A stretch of DNA of 64,000 nt from RGIG7213 sp045540335 (GTDB lineage: Bacteria; Bacillota; Clostridia; Oscillospirales; CAG-272): contig JAZQHC010000018.1 in NCBI GenBank assembly GCA_045540335.1, positions 1-64,000 on the forward strand, written 5' to 3'. The notes under the pieces are model-generated. The model did not search any database, was not told the DNA's origin, and was given only the letters and a program-made list of their open reading frames with translations. The translations under genes and the position numbers were made by a program. Below are positions 16,565 through 26,383 of this stretch, piece by piece. Every line of letters begins with the position of its first letter. Positions within the stretch are counted from its first letter, which is position 1.

Positions 16565-19105
16565 ATGAAAAATAAAACTGTGAAATCAGAAAGAAAAAGC
16601 TTTTTGGTTTATTCCTTAAAAAGCCTGCTTGTTGATAAGCGCGCATATATGATGCTATTCATTTCTGTTGTCTGCATGGTGGTTATGAGTATGAATATCA
16701 TCATATATAATTCCTCTGTCAGCAGGGGCGAAAATGATACTGTTATAAGGCAGTACGGCGATTATCACGCGGCGTTTAAACAGATAGATAAAGAAACCTC
16801 GCTTTATATAGATATGTACGGGCATATCGGGCAAATAGCAAATGTTACGACGGTTTGCAAGGTTGCAAATCCGAATAAAGCGTCTGATATATCTTCTGCA
16901 ACATTGGCAGGCTATACAGACGGATTGGGCAGCCTTTATATAAACGTGGAATCGGGCAGTTATCCGCAAGACGGCCAAATAATGATAAGCGACGAGATAA
17001 GCCGCGCTTTTTCGTTATACGTAGGGGATAAAACCGGCATACGCGTGCGATACAGCGGTTACGTGCAGGATAAGGATTATACGGTGTGCGGTATTTTTTC
17101 ATCAGCACAGGCAGCTCGCGGATATATTTTTATTTCACAAGGAGAGCTTGATTCTATTCTTTCGATAGATACGTACTCCGGCTCGCCCTTATACGATAAA
17201 TACGTAAGCTACGATACAGATTTTGCACCTAAAATAAAACGCCACACCGACGAAATAATTGAATATATGCGTAAAAACGCGCAGGATGAAGAAGAAAAGG
17301 AAGACGCCCAATACGAAGATGAAGAGGAAAGCAAAGAAGAAATACGTTCACTTTATCTGAATACCGCGGTTGTATCTTTGAAAAAATTTTATCAAAAGCC
17401 GTCTTTTTTGATAACCATGGTGATGAGTGTTTTGCCTGCGGCAGTAGCAATGCTTGTTTTCGTTACGCTTGATATTTTCAAGTCTATGAAGGAGCTTTCG
17501 GTGCTATCTATGATAGGAACAACGCCGAAGCAGTTTTTCAAGCTTTTAATATCAAAGTATTTCGTAATATACCTTGCCTCATTTCCCGTTGGGGTAATTC
17601 TTTCTGCCGTTGTTATCAAAATATTATGTGTTGTTTGCGGCAGAATGAATAACAACGAAAAAATATATCTTGCTTTTCACATAGATGGCGCGGCAGTTTG
17701 CATAATGTTTGCAATGTGTTTGGCTATTCTCGGCGGGATAACGTATTACGTTTCGCAAAAGACGACTGCCGTATCATACACAAAAATGATATCAGCTTCT
17801 AATGATGTGAACAATATTTTCGTTGCAAATTCTGCCAACCGATTGTTAAGCGGCGGGAAAAAGCTTCGTACCATCGGCGTTACGTTTTTTGTAAGAAACC
17901 GCAGGGTAAACACGATGTTTTGTGTTGTTATGGCGGTGCTGATGGGGATATTTTCGTATTTTTCCATGGTGCTTTGCCAACAGGTAGGCAGTATCCCGGT
18001 TGCTGTTGACAGGGGCGATTTCACAATAGTCGGGGATGAGGCAATAGGCGTTCAATTCAGCACTATTGACGATAGCACCGTTGACAAAATAGAAAATATA
18101 AACGGTGTAAAACGCGTTATAAAATCATATTATGTTACAGACTATTACGACGAGGTAATACCTTTAATAAGGCTAAATCCCGCAAAAATAATATCAAAAC
18201 CAAAAACCAAATTAACGGCAACGTTGCAGAAAAGCTATATTACAGACGTTCTTGCCATGTCGTACGAGCAAGACAGGGCGGAGTTTCTTTTTGGCAGATA
18301 CGTTGTTTCAGGCTCGCTTGATAACGTTTTTAACAACGAAGGCAGCGTTGCGATTTTTGTGCACGATTGGCAAAATTCGTCTGATTATTACCGCGTCGGC
18401 GACACGGTGGATCTGCGTGCGTCATACGTAACGGAAAACGGTGCAGCCGTACGAAATTACGAGTATAAAAAATATACCGTTGGCGCGGTGCTTTACGACC
18501 CACTTGATAAATACGAAAATATTGACGTCGTGCGTATATTGTCCGATACGGAAACGTTTAAAACGCTTACCTATATGACAGAGCCTGCCATGTTAGAAGT
18601 GGTTCTTGAAAATAATACCGACGAAGAAATGACACGCGTTGGTGAAATATTAAGGGGAATATGTAAAACAGATGCAGTAAGATATACCGATTCGAAAACG
18701 GAATATCTTCAAAATAAGGCACAAATGATATCTTCCGTTATGTTTTACGGCATTTTGTGGATCATAATACTTTGTATCGTGGTAATGCTTCTTATCACGA
18801 TGACAGATTATTTGCTTGTTTCGAATAGCCAAACAAGCAAAACGCTTAATATGATAGGGTGCGGCGCAAATGGATTATTTAAAATATTCGGTACGGAATT
18901 TTTCTGCTGCGGCAGCCTGTCGGCAATTATGGGCATATTGCTTTCCATTGTGATGATAATTGCTTATTCAAGCTTTGCAAGCATACCGTATAACGGCTAT
19001 ATTTACGCAATACTTACCGCTTCGGTGGCTATTCCGTCTGTTTTGTGTACGTGTATTCCGTTGGCGGTAAGCAAGCGTTTTTTTAACGGCGGGGGTAGAA
19101 AATGA
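16565..19105 (+). CDS. FtsX/MacB-type ABC transporter permease
   Basis: This is an 846-aa membrane protein. There is one N-terminal TM segment (YMMLFISVVCMVVMSMNIII), a large extracellular loop, and then three TM segments (~285-405) with the FtsX sequence feel (SMKELSVLSMIGTTPKQFFK). A second extracellular domain follows, preceded by a TM near 445, and a final three-TM FtsX block lies at 715-835 (TLNMIGCGANGLFKIFG). This duplicated layout matches bacitracin/lantibiotic-export and MacB-like permeases. GGGG (16555-16558) lies six bases before the ATG. No ABC ATPase is adjacent: upstream is the divergent XRE-TPR regulator and downstream, overlapping by 4 bp, a nuclease-like gene. The ATPase must be supplied elsewhere, or has been lost. 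Confidence 0.8.
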   Translation: MKNKTVKSERKSFLVYSLKSLLVDKRAYMMLFISVVCMVVMSMNIIIYNSSVSRGENDTVIRQYGDYHAAFKQIDKETSLYIDMYGHIGQIANVTTVCKVANPNKASDISSATLAGYTDGLGSLYINVESGSYPQDGQIMISDEISRAFSLYVGDKTGIRVRYSGYVQDKDYTVCGIFSSAQAARGYIFISQGELDSILSIDTYSGSPLYDKYVSYDTDFAPKIKRHTDEIIEYMRKNAQDEEEKEDAQYEDEEESKEEIRSLYLNTAVVSLKKFYQKPSFLITMVMSVLPAAVAMLVFVTLDIFKSMKELSVLSMIGTTPKQFFKLLISKYFVIYLASFPVGVILSAVVIKILCVVCGRMNNNEKIYLAFHIDGAAVCIMFAMCLAILGGITYYVSQKTTAVSYTKMISASNDVNNIFVANSANRLLSGGKKLRTIGVTFFVRNRRVNTMFCVVMAVLMGIFSYFSMVLCQQVGSIPVAVDRGDFTIVGDEAIGVQFSTIDDSTVDKIENINGVKRVIKSYYVTDYYDEVIPLIRLNPAKIISKPKTKLTATLQKSYITDVLAMSYEQDRAEFLFGRYVVSGSLDNVFNNEGSVAIFVHDWQNSSDYYRVGDTVDLRASYVTENGAAVRNYEYKKYTVGAVLYDPLDKYENIDVVRILSDTETFKTLTYMTEPAMLEVVLENNTDEEMTRVGEILRGICKTDAVRYTDSKTEYLQNKAQMISSVMFYGILWIIILCIVVMLLITMTDYLLVSNSQTSKTLNMIGCGANGLFKIFGTEFFCCGSLSAIMGILLSIVMIIAYSSFASIPYNGYIYAILTASVAIPSVLCTCIPLAVSKRFFNGGGRK

Positions 19106-19842
19106 GCGATCTGTTTACCTCGGAATCCTTCAATAGTGCATTACAAGCCGTTTTGCATACAGAGCATAGGCGGTATAACATAGGCACGTATTCAGAAGGA
19201 ACGTTGCATATAGTCTTAAAAAACGCCGTTGAAAACGATATAGCCTATCACGAAGTGCCAATAGAAGGATATATTGCGGATATCTTTAAAGATAATACGG
19301 TAACGGAAATACAAACAAGGGATTTTCACCGTTTGAACGAAAAGCTTTCGGCTTTTTTGCCGAAATATTCCGTTAACGTTGTGTATCCCGTGGCGTATGT
19401 AAAGCGCATTTCAAAGCTTAACGAAGAAACAGGCGAAATGTCTAAAGCGCGAAAATCGAATAAAAACGAAAAGGCGTTTAATATATTGCCCGAATTGTTT
19501 TATATCCAAGGCCATTTGAAAGATCCGAATCTCAATGTGTACATATGCTTGTTGGACATTACGGAATACAGAATGGTAAATCCTAAACGTAAAAGCCGCA
19601 TGATGCGGTTCGATCGTGTGCCAAACGCCTTAACGGGTGTGATAAAGCTTAAAAACGGGGATTACGGTAAGCTGTTACCATGTACCCTTAAAGAGCAGTT
19701 TACCGCAAAAGAATTTTCAACCGAAACGCGTATGGCCGGAATGCGCGCATCCCGCGCCATTAAAGCGCTGCTTTCTGCCGGTGCCATAGAACAGATTGGC
19801 AAAAGCGGCAGGGCGTATGTGTATAGAATAAACGAATTTTAA
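19102..19842 (+). CDS. Possible PD-(D/E)XK nuclease-like protein with winged-helix tail
   Basis: This is a 246-aa soluble protein. Residues ~20-110 show a pattern H-x-x-L-K, then Y-I-A-D-I-F, then V-T-E-I-Q-T, followed by a helix and NVVYPVAY. This spacing (acid in one strand, E-x-Q/K in the next, then a helix and hydrophobic strand) suggests a PD-(D/E)XK nuclease fold, with Gln in place of the usual Lys. The C-terminal ~70 residues (RASRAIKALLSAGAIEQIGK) look like a winged helix. It overlaps the permease gene by ATGA and is followed 14 bp later by pepD. I do not recognise a named family; the fold call is tentative. Confidence 0.5.
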   Translation: MSDLFTSESFNSALQAVLHTEHRRYNIGTYSEGTLHIVLKNAVENDIAYHEVPIEGYIADIFKDNTVTEIQTRDFHRLNEKLSAFLPKYSVNVVYPVAYVKRISKLNEETGEMSKARKSNKNEKAFNILPELFYIQGHLKDPNLNVYICLLDITEYRMVNPKRKSRMMRFDRVPNALTGVIKLKNGDYGKLLPCTLKEQFTAKEFSTETRMAGMRASRAIKALLSAGAIEQIGKSGRAYVYRINEF

Positions 19843-19856
19843 AAGGGGAAACGTAA

Positions 19857-21254
19857 ATGACGCATCTTGAATATTTTTATGAAATATCAAAAATTCCGCG
19901 CCCGTCGGGCAACGAAGAAAAAATTGCAGATTATTTGTGCGAATTTGCACAAAAACACGGCTTGGAATATTACCGTGATGAAAACAGAAACGTGTTGATA
20001 AACAAGCCTGCATCAAAAGGGTGGGAGGATGTTCCTTCGTTTTGCTTACAAGGGCATACCGATATGGTTTGCGAAAGGGATATGGACAGCGACCATGATT
20101 TTTCAAAAGATCCTATACGTGTATATGAAGAAGACGGTAAATTAAAGGCAAGGGGCACTACCCTTGGCGGAGACGATGGGGCGGCAATCGCAATAATGCT
20201 TGCACTGTTGGAAAGCAACGAGGAAATGCCTGCTTTGCAATGCCTTTTTACGGCAGAGGAGGAAACGGGGCTGTTTGGCGCATCATCGTTTGATTATTCG
20301 CGCATATACTCGAAATTTATGATAAATATAGACGGCGAAGAAGAAGATGAAATATTGACCTCGTGCGCGGGCGGTCTGCGTGTAAGAATGCAGAAAGAAT
20401 ATAAAACCTACCCAACGAATGAATGTACGCGTATAACGATACAAGGCTTGGCAGGCGGCCATTCCGGAAGCGATATTGATAAAAACCGCACAAACGCATC
20501 TGTTCTTGCATTTGAATTGATTAGTCTTCTTGATATGGGTGTGGGCTACTTTGCCGGCGGCACTAAGGAAAACGCAATAACCCCGTATGCCGTGTGCATC
20601 GTAAACGGCAGTAAAACGGCAGTAGAAGAAAAAATAGATATGCTTATGGCACAGATAAAGCCTGATCTTTGCCAAGAGGATGCAAATTTGCGTATCAGTG
20701 CAGAAAAAACAGAAGAAATAGCGTGCCTTTCAAAAGAGGATACACGCCTTATGTGCAAGTTTGTTAAAAATATAAAAAACGGCGTTATCAGAATGTCAGA
20801 TGATATGGCCGGCTTTGTAAGCACTTCTGCCAATATAGGCGTAGTAAAAATAGAAAACGGCATAGCGGATATTTTCGTTTCCGTTCGTGCAGAAGATGAT
20901 GATGAAAAGTACAGTGTGTATAACGAATATAAGGTAAATGCCGAAAACTACGGCTTTTCGTGCGAGCAAGGGCAGGCATATCCCGGCTGGAAATTCAAAA
21001 AAGAATCAAAGCTTCGCCCACTTTATGCAGCAGCATATAAAGAAGTAAGCGGAAACAATATCAAAATAAGCGCAATACACGCAGGGCTTGAATGCGGAAT
21101 TATATCAGGCGCACTTGCCGATGTTGATATTATAGCTATCGGCCCTAAAATGAACTACGTTCACACTACGGGCGAATTTTTGGAAAAGGCATCGTTTGAC
21201 AGGGTGTTTGAAACTGTTAAGCTTTGCTTGAAGAAAGCAAGATCTTATGTATGA
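19857..21254 (+). CDS. pepD: Aminoacyl-histidine dipeptidase (M20 family)
   Basis: This 465-aa metallopeptidase hydrolyses Xaa-His and other dipeptides in the cytosol. Seen: the N-terminal ISKIPRPSGNEEKIADYL signature of the PepD/PepV/PepT group; the first metal motif GHTDMVCE near residue 65; TTLGGDDGAAIA near residue 100; the catalytic TAEEETGLFGA; GLAGGHSGSDI in the lid domain; and a late ECGIISG. Length fits the family. Start ATG is preceded by AAAAGGGG. The next gene overlaps its end by 8 bp. Confidence 0.92.
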   Translation: MTHLEYFYEISKIPRPSGNEEKIADYLCEFAQKHGLEYYRDENRNVLINKPASKGWEDVPSFCLQGHTDMVCERDMDSDHDFSKDPIRVYEEDGKLKARGTTLGGDDGAAIAIMLALLESNEEMPALQCLFTAEEETGLFGASSFDYSRIYSKFMINIDGEEEDEILTSCAGGLRVRMQKEYKTYPTNECTRITIQGLAGGHSGSDIDKNRTNASVLAFELISLLDMGVGYFAGGTKENAITPYAVCIVNGSKTAVEEKIDMLMAQIKPDLCQEDANLRISAEKTEEIACLSKEDTRLMCKFVKNIKNGVIRMSDDMAGFVSTSANIGVVKIENGIADIFVSVRAEDDDEKYSVYNEYKVNAENYGFSCEQGQAYPGWKFKKESKLRPLYAAAYKEVSGNNIKISAIHAGLECGIISGALADVDIIAIGPKMNYVHTTGEFLEKASFDRVFETVKLCLKKARSYV

Positions 21255-22134
21255 GGATAAATACAGGGAATTGTATAAACGCTTCAACTCTTTTTTGCTT
21301 GAAAAGTTAAGCATCATATTGAACAACGTACCGGATTTTATAACGGAAGAGTTTATGCAGGATATGCTATACGATACAGATTGCAGCGAGGATGCGCTTT
21401 TTGGTGCTATTCTTGCACGAGGCATCGGACTTGATATAGACAAAATACCAACGCATAACGAGCTGTATAAACGTTATTTTTTCGAAATGGTGCACTTGCT
21501 TGATAACAGCGTTTATGAAAATAATCTATATTATAAAACGATTGAATTTCCCGAATTAAAGGGCAAAAAATGGTCGTTCGGGCGTGCGCAATATAAGCCG
21601 TATCAGGCTTTTGTGTGTAACGATTTTAAGCACAAATCAGACGGGCGCGTTATACCGCAGATAGGATTTTTCAACAAAACGTTTTCTTATCCGGTAGTTT
21701 ACGAAAACGGCAGGGAATGGATGAGTATTACGCCAAACGAAATAGAAACCATGGTACACGGCATACAAAAAAGCCGCGGCAAAACGCTGACATTTGGTCT
21801 TGGGCTTGGATATTTTGCTTTTATGGCATCCGTTAAGGATAATGTTCAAGAGGTTACCGTCGTTGAACGAGATGAAGAGATTATAGAAATGTTTAAAAAA
21901 TATCTTCTTGTTCAGTTCCCAAATAAGGAAAAGATACGTATAATTAAAAGCGACGCCTTCGAATATGCGCAAACGCAAATGAAAAACGGTGGATTTGATT
22001 TTGTATATACAGATCTGTGGCACGATCCGTCAGACGGTGTTGCCCTTTACAAAAAAATGAAGGATATGGAAAAATACTCGCCAAACAGCGAATTTGCTTA
22101 TTGGATAGAGCCTACGATCAGGTATTATTTATAA
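21247..22134 (+). CDS. SAM-dependent methyltransferase-like protein
   Basis: This is a 295-aa protein. The first ~170 residues are helical and unfamiliar. The second half has a Rossmann methyltransferase core: LTFGLGLGYFAFMAS (motif I), EVTVVERDEEIIEMF (acidic strand end), IRIIKSDAFEYA and FDFVYTDLWHD. The layout recalls spermidine-synthase-like or class I methyltransferases. The substrate is unknown. It overlaps pepD by 8 bp and is presumably co-expressed. A catalytic role is likely but unproven. Confidence 0.7.
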   Translation: MYEDKYRELYKRFNSFLLEKLSIILNNVPDFITEEFMQDMLYDTDCSEDALFGAILARGIGLDIDKIPTHNELYKRYFFEMVHLLDNSVYENNLYYKTIEFPELKGKKWSFGRAQYKPYQAFVCNDFKHKSDGRVIPQIGFFNKTFSYPVVYENGREWMSITPNEIETMVHGIQKSRGKTLTFGLGLGYFAFMASVKDNVQEVTVVERDEEIIEMFKKYLLVQFPNKEKIRIIKSDAFEYAQTQMKNGGFDFVYTDLWHDPSDGVALYKKMKDMEKYSPNSEFAYWIEPTIRYYL

Positions 22135-22162
22135 TAAGTTCTTAAAAAAATGTTAATACCTA

Positions 22163-22191
22163 TTGACAAAACATAGAATATCGTGTATAAT
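22163..22191 (+). promoter_or_regulatory. SigmaA promoter of the zinc-ribbon protein gene
   Basis: TTGACA (22163-22168), 17 bases, TATAAT (22186-22191), with the ATG 58 bp further on. Confidence 0.8.
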
Positions 22192-22249
22192 CTCGTCTGT
22201 CGAAAATGTTAAAATTCGATTAAAAATGGTAAATTAGGAGGATATTATC

Positions 22250-23863
22250 ATGAATTGCGAAAAATGTGGATTTAATAATCCCGATAATGCACAATTTTGC
22301 CAATCATGCGGCGAACCGTTTACACAAGCAGTAAACGAACAGCCTGCGCACCAGCCCGCAGAAGCTGCGCAGACAGCGCCCACGGCAAACAAAACAATAA
22401 TCGACGAGGTAAAATCTGCCGTAGCAGAAAAGAAATTTCCTAAGAAGATCGCTATAATTGCAGCGGCTTTGGCAGCTGTTATACTTTTAATAGCGCTTAT
22501 ATGTGCCTTTTCTTCTTCCGGCAAGTTTGAATTTGCTGAAGGTGATTACCGTGTTATCTACACAGAAGATGATAACTCAAGTGCGGTTTTGTACGACGGT
22601 AAAGTAATCGCTAAGGATATCGAAGGCGAAATTTCCATTACCGAAGCGTCAAAAGGTACGAAAGCCTTTTTCGTTAACGAAGAAGGTAACCTTTATCAGA
22701 TAACAAAAGAAGGTGCAGAAAAGCTTGTTGGCGACGTTAGCGGCTTCAGCGTTTCTTCTTCCGGCGATACGATCGTATATCTTGATAAAGAAAATGCGCT
22801 TTTCTCTTATTCCATCAAAAAAGAAGAAAAAACACGCATTGCAGGTTCTTATGTTTCTTCATACGTAATGTCTGAAGACGGTAAAGCAGTTGCTTACACA
22901 GAAAGAAAACTTCCCGAAAAAGCAGATGATATTACAGAAGCTTTAACTGCGGAATACGTAGGTCACGTTTATTACAAGGGCGAATCTGTTAAAATCGGAA
23001 AAGATGTTTTCTTTGGCGCTATCTCCAACGGTGCAAAATACATTTATTACACCAAGGCAGACGACAAGGGCGAAACAGACCTTTATTTGACAAACCTTAA
23101 AGATGAAAGAGTTAAGATCGCATCCGAGGTTGAAGATGTTGTTTGGAATGCAGATCTTTCCCAAATACTTTTCAATACAGACGGTAAGTGGTACGTTTCC
23201 GTTAAGGGCGGCGAAAAGGTTAAGGTTGACGGTATTTCCAGCTCGATCAGCTATTTGTACGTTTTGAGCCCTGATTATGCATCCGGCAAAATGGATAAAT
23301 TGCAAGACAATTATTACGTTGGCTACAACGGCGAAAACTACACCATCTACCTTATAAACAAAAAATGGTCTGCCGAAAAGCTTGCAAGCAATGTTGATGA
23401 TTATGCGATGAGCGAAGACGGCGAAACTATCTACTACAGCAAGGATAATAAGGTTTATATTCTTGGCAATGATGAAAGCATCGAAAAAGAAGTAAGCTCG
23501 TTTGCAATGATGCCTGACGGCAGCGGTATGTATTTCATCAATGAAGATGATACGCTTTACTACAAAAAGGGTACAAGTGAAAAGCAGCGCATTTCCGATG
23601 ATGTTGAAACTATGTCCGTAACACACGACGGTTACGTTATTTACAGAAACGAAGATAAAGAAATGTACGCTTCCAATAAAGGCAAATCCCCTGAAAGACT
23701 TGCGGAAGACGTAACGTATATCTACACTTGCGTAAACTATACGTACTTCAAGGCAGACGTTCAGGATGATGGCGAATGCGATATTTACGTAGCAAAATCA
23801 AAGGCTAAGTTTGAATCTTTGTTAAGCGACGTTTGCAAAAAAGCTTCCGCTAATAAAGAATAA
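22250..23863 (+). CDS. Zinc-ribbon membrane protein with extracellular propeller-like domain
   Basis: This is a 537-aa protein. The N-terminal zinc ribbon (CEKCGFNNPDNAQFCQSCGE, four Cys in two CxxC pairs) is followed by an Ala/Pro/Gln linker and one TM segment (IAIIAAALAAVILLIALICAF, ~65-88). A long extracellular region then repeats short beta motifs (DTIVYLDKENALFSYSI, KYIYYTKADDKG, TIYYSKDNKVYIL). The repeats look like TolB/DUF5050-type propeller blades. A ribosome site AGGAGG precedes the ATG and the gene has its own promoter and terminator. C-ending codons are frequent, suggesting good expression. Function unknown; a sensor or scaffold role is only a guess. Confidence 0.75.
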   Translation: MNCEKCGFNNPDNAQFCQSCGEPFTQAVNEQPAHQPAEAAQTAPTANKTIIDEVKSAVAEKKFPKKIAIIAAALAAVILLIALICAFSSSGKFEFAEGDYRVIYTEDDNSSAVLYDGKVIAKDIEGEISITEASKGTKAFFVNEEGNLYQITKEGAEKLVGDVSGFSVSSSGDTIVYLDKENALFSYSIKKEEKTRIAGSYVSSYVMSEDGKAVAYTERKLPEKADDITEALTAEYVGHVYYKGESVKIGKDVFFGAISNGAKYIYYTKADDKGETDLYLTNLKDERVKIASEVEDVVWNADLSQILFNTDGKWYVSVKGGEKVKVDGISSSISYLYVLSPDYASGKMDKLQDNYYVGYNGENYTIYLINKKWSAEKLASNVDDYAMSEDGETIYYSKDNKVYILGNDESIEKEVSSFAMMPDGSGMYFINEDDTLYYKKGTSEKQRISDDVETMSVTHDGYVIYRNEDKEMYASNKGKSPERLAEDVTYIYTCVNYTYFKADVQDDGECDIYVAKSKAKFESLLSDVCKKASANKE

Positions 23864-23902
23864 GCTTTAGCTTCTTATAACAATCAGTCCCCCCCTAAAA
23901 AT

Positions 23903-23945
23903 AATCGGCGCGATATTCTTAACTGAAAGTATCGCGCCGATTTTT
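23903..23945. terminator. Bidirectional terminator
   Basis: AATCGGCGCGAT (23903-23914) pairs with ATCGCGCCGATT (23931-23942). A T-run follows on the plus strand and an A-rich run precedes it, so it serves both convergent genes. Confidence 0.8.
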
Positions 23946-23960
23946 CGTTATATTTGCTTT

Positions 23961-25031
23961 TTAATGCGTGGTGCTTGTTTGTTTTCTTTTCTTGCGGCGT
24001 ACGCGGTTCAAATGGCGTTCGAAATCGCCGCTTTCGATAAGATAGGCAAGTATCAGCTGGTCAAACGTTGGTACGGTGCAAGAATAAAAGCCAACGCCCT
24101 TTTCGAAAAAAGGAATCAATTTCTTAGGCAATACCATGTATCCAACACGTACAGAGGGGGAAACGGTTTTGGAAAACGTGTTTACGTATATAACGTTTTC
24201 GCCTTTATCCAATGCGTATAACGTATCCTCTGCTTTGGTTGAAGCGGTAAATTCAGATTCGTAATCGTCTTCTATTATCATGCCGCTTTTTTTTCGCGCC
24301 CATTCGATATATTCTTTCTTTTTTGATGCCGTTGCAGATACACCGCTTGGATAACTTCTGTAAGGTGTAACGTGAAGAACCTCGGCAGATGTATTGGCAA
24401 GCTCGATACTGTTTATACCGTTTTTTTCAAGCTTCAATTTTTCCGTTTTAACGTTTTCGGCGTCGTAAATCTGGTTTATTTTTTCGTAAGAAGGATATTC
24501 CACCGCGTATATCTTATCACGCCCCAACGTTTTTATTATTACGCCGTAAAGGTATTCTGCGCCCGAACCGATAATAATTTGCTGTGGTTCTGCTGCCATA
24601 CCCCTGCTGCGCGCAAGATAGCGTGATATAGATTCCCGCAATGCTTCCACGCCGCTTCTCGGTGATTTTTCCAATATACTTTCGCCGTATTCGGAAAGAA
24701 CCTTTCGTACCGCTTTTGCATATATCGAAAACGGAAGGTCCTCGCCCGATGGGGTAAAGCTTTTATGGCGGAAGGATAATTGCCCGTCAGGATGGGAAAA
24801 ATGGCTGTCTGTTCGATATGAAACAAAATATCCCCGGCGTTGTTCTGGGTGAATATAGCCCTCGTCTGCAAGAAGGGCGCAGGCGTGCTCTACCGTTATT
24901 ACGCTTACGTTAAAATTGTCTGCCAACACTCGTTTTGAAGGCAGCTTTTCCCCGTTTTTGTAAACGCCGTTTTCAATATCGCTTCTTATTCGCTTATATA
25001 CGTTAAGATAAGATAATTCCTGTTTTTTCAT
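23961..25031 (-). CDS. MocR/GntR-type regulator, C-terminally short
   Basis: This is a 356-aa protein. A GntR winged helix (residues ~1-70, NVYKRIRSDIENGVYKNGEK and VSVITVEHACALLADEGY) is fused to a PLP aminotransferase-like domain. Seen there: GSGAEYLYG, the aspartate in IIEDDYESEF, and the Schiff-base lysine in NTFSKTVSPSVRVGYM. MocR proteins are usually ~450-500 aa. This one stops soon after FERHLNRVRR with KKRKQTSTTH, so most of the C-terminal small domain is missing. The stop sits just before the terminator at 23945. It may be a decayed gene or a shortened functional one. It is divergent from the broken permease at 25196, a plausible former target. Confidence 0.75.
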   Translation of the reverse strand: MKKQELSYLNVYKRIRSDIENGVYKNGEKLPSKRVLADNFNVSVITVEHACALLADEGYIHPEQRRGYFVSYRTDSHFSHPDGQLSFRHKSFTPSGEDLPFSIYAKAVRKVLSEYGESILEKSPRSGVEALRESISRYLARSRGMAAEPQQIIIGSGAEYLYGVIIKTLGRDKIYAVEYPSYEKINQIYDAENVKTEKLKLEKNGINSIELANTSAEVLHVTPYRSYPSGVSATASKKKEYIEWARKKSGMIIEDDYESEFTASTKAEDTLYALDKGENVIYVNTFSKTVSPSVRVGYMVLPKKLIPFFEKGVGFYSCTVPTFDQLILAYLIESGDFERHLNRVRRKKRKQTSTTH

Positions 25032-25134
25032 ATTTTCACCGCCATTTTCAAGTGATGAATGATTATATCATACAAGATGTTTTTTTACAAGTAAATAAAA
25101 AATACAGAAAAATAAATTATTTTTACAAATAATA

Positions 25135-25162
25135 TTGACTTTTAGAAAAAAAGGAATATAAT
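25135..25162 (+). promoter_or_regulatory. Promoter of the interrupted anion permease
   Basis: TTGACT (25135-25140), 16 bases, TATAAT (25157-25162), about 35 bp before the TTG start. Confidence 0.6.
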
Positions 25163-25195
25163 AATTCGGAATGTTGATAAAAACGGGGTGATATT

Positions 25196-26383
25196 TTGAA
25201 CACACAGCGTCCTCATATAGGTGGTTTTCATCATGGAGAGCATCATGCTTACAGTGCTAAACTACATAAGATATTAAACGCGGCGGCAGATTTTTCAAGA
25301 AAGCGTGCCGTGCTTTTAATAGCCACTATTGCGGCCGTGTTTTCTTGTGTTTTGGTAAAGCCCGATAAAGAATATCTTGGCTATTTTGATTTTAAAACGT
25401 TAAGCTGTTTGTTTTGCGTGCTTGCCGTTGTAATGGCGTTAAGAAGTATAGGCTTTTTTACGTATGCAGCAAGAAAAATACTTAGTGTGGCGCACACCTC
25501 TTCAGGGGCTGTGCTGTGCCTTGTTTATGTAACGTTTATAGGATCTATGTTGATTGCAAACGACATGGCCTTGATAACCTTTTTACCTTTGTGATACGAG
25601 GTGCTGGTTAAAGCCGATAAGAAAAAATATATGGCAGTAACCTTTATAATGCAAAATATAGCGGCAAATCTCGGCGGAATGCTTACGCCGTTTGGAAACC
25701 CGCAAAATTTGTATCTTTATTCGTATTTTAATATCCCAACGGGGGAATTTATGGCAGTAATGGCGCTTCCGTTTGTTTTTGCTGTGTTGCTTATAACGGT
25801 GTGTTGCCTTGTATTTATAAAAAAAGATGCAATATCCTTGCAAAGCGAAAAAGAAGAAAAGCTTCCGCCTAAAGAATGCACAATATACCTTGCATTGTTT
25901 GCGCTTTCAGTGGTGATAGTTTTCCACGTTGTTCATTACCTTATCGGTGTTACGGTAGTTTTGGCAGTGCTTGCCGTGATGAACAGAACGGCATTAAAAA
26001 AGGTAGATTACGCATTGCTTCTTACGTTTGTAATGTTTTTCATTTTTTCCGGCAATATGGCGCGCCTTACGTCCTTGCGCGACGTTATTTCGCCATTGCT
26101 TGAAAAAAATACACTTGTTTTTTCCGCCTTGTCTTGCCAGGTTATTTCTAACGTACCGACGGCAATATTGCTTTCAAAATTTACAAATGATTGGCAGCAG
26201 TTACTTGTAGGGGTAAATATAGGCGGTACAGGAACGCTTATTGCTTCTTTGGCTTCTTTGATCACGTATAGAGAATATGTAAAAATATATCCCGATGATA
26301 AAAAAGGGTATTTTATCAAATTCACAGCGATAAACTTTGCATTTTTAATAATTATGGCAATATTCTGTATTGTAATAATGTAA
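25196..26383 (+). pseudogene. Anion permease (ArsB/NhaD/CitMHS superfamily) interrupted by one in-frame TGA
   Basis: The frame starts at a TTG (25196) with GGGGTG upstream. It runs 132 codons to TGA (25592-25594) and continues in the same frame for 263 codons to 26383. Together they encode one ~395-aa polytopic permease. The upstream part ends with IANDMALITFLPL. The downstream part holds the second signature LGGMLTPFGNPQNLYLYSYF and the terminal LIASLASLITYREY. The stop falls inside a conserved helix just after the N-D-x-A-L-I motif, so neither half is a whole transporter. GTG at 25601 has no convincing ribosome site. UGA is a normal stop in neighbouring genes. An intact relative lies at 29899. 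A sequencing error cannot be excluded. Confidence 0.8.

Noticed and set aside
22943..23626. 227-codon minus-strand open frame inside the zinc-ribbon gene
   Set aside because: Antisense to a gene with promoter, ribosome site and clear domains; no recognisable protein features.
25592..25594. UGA recoding (Trp, Gly or selenocysteine) in the permease
   Set aside because: Several neighbouring genes end in TGA within tight ATGA overlaps, so UGA is a stop here; no SECIS-like hairpin follows the codon.
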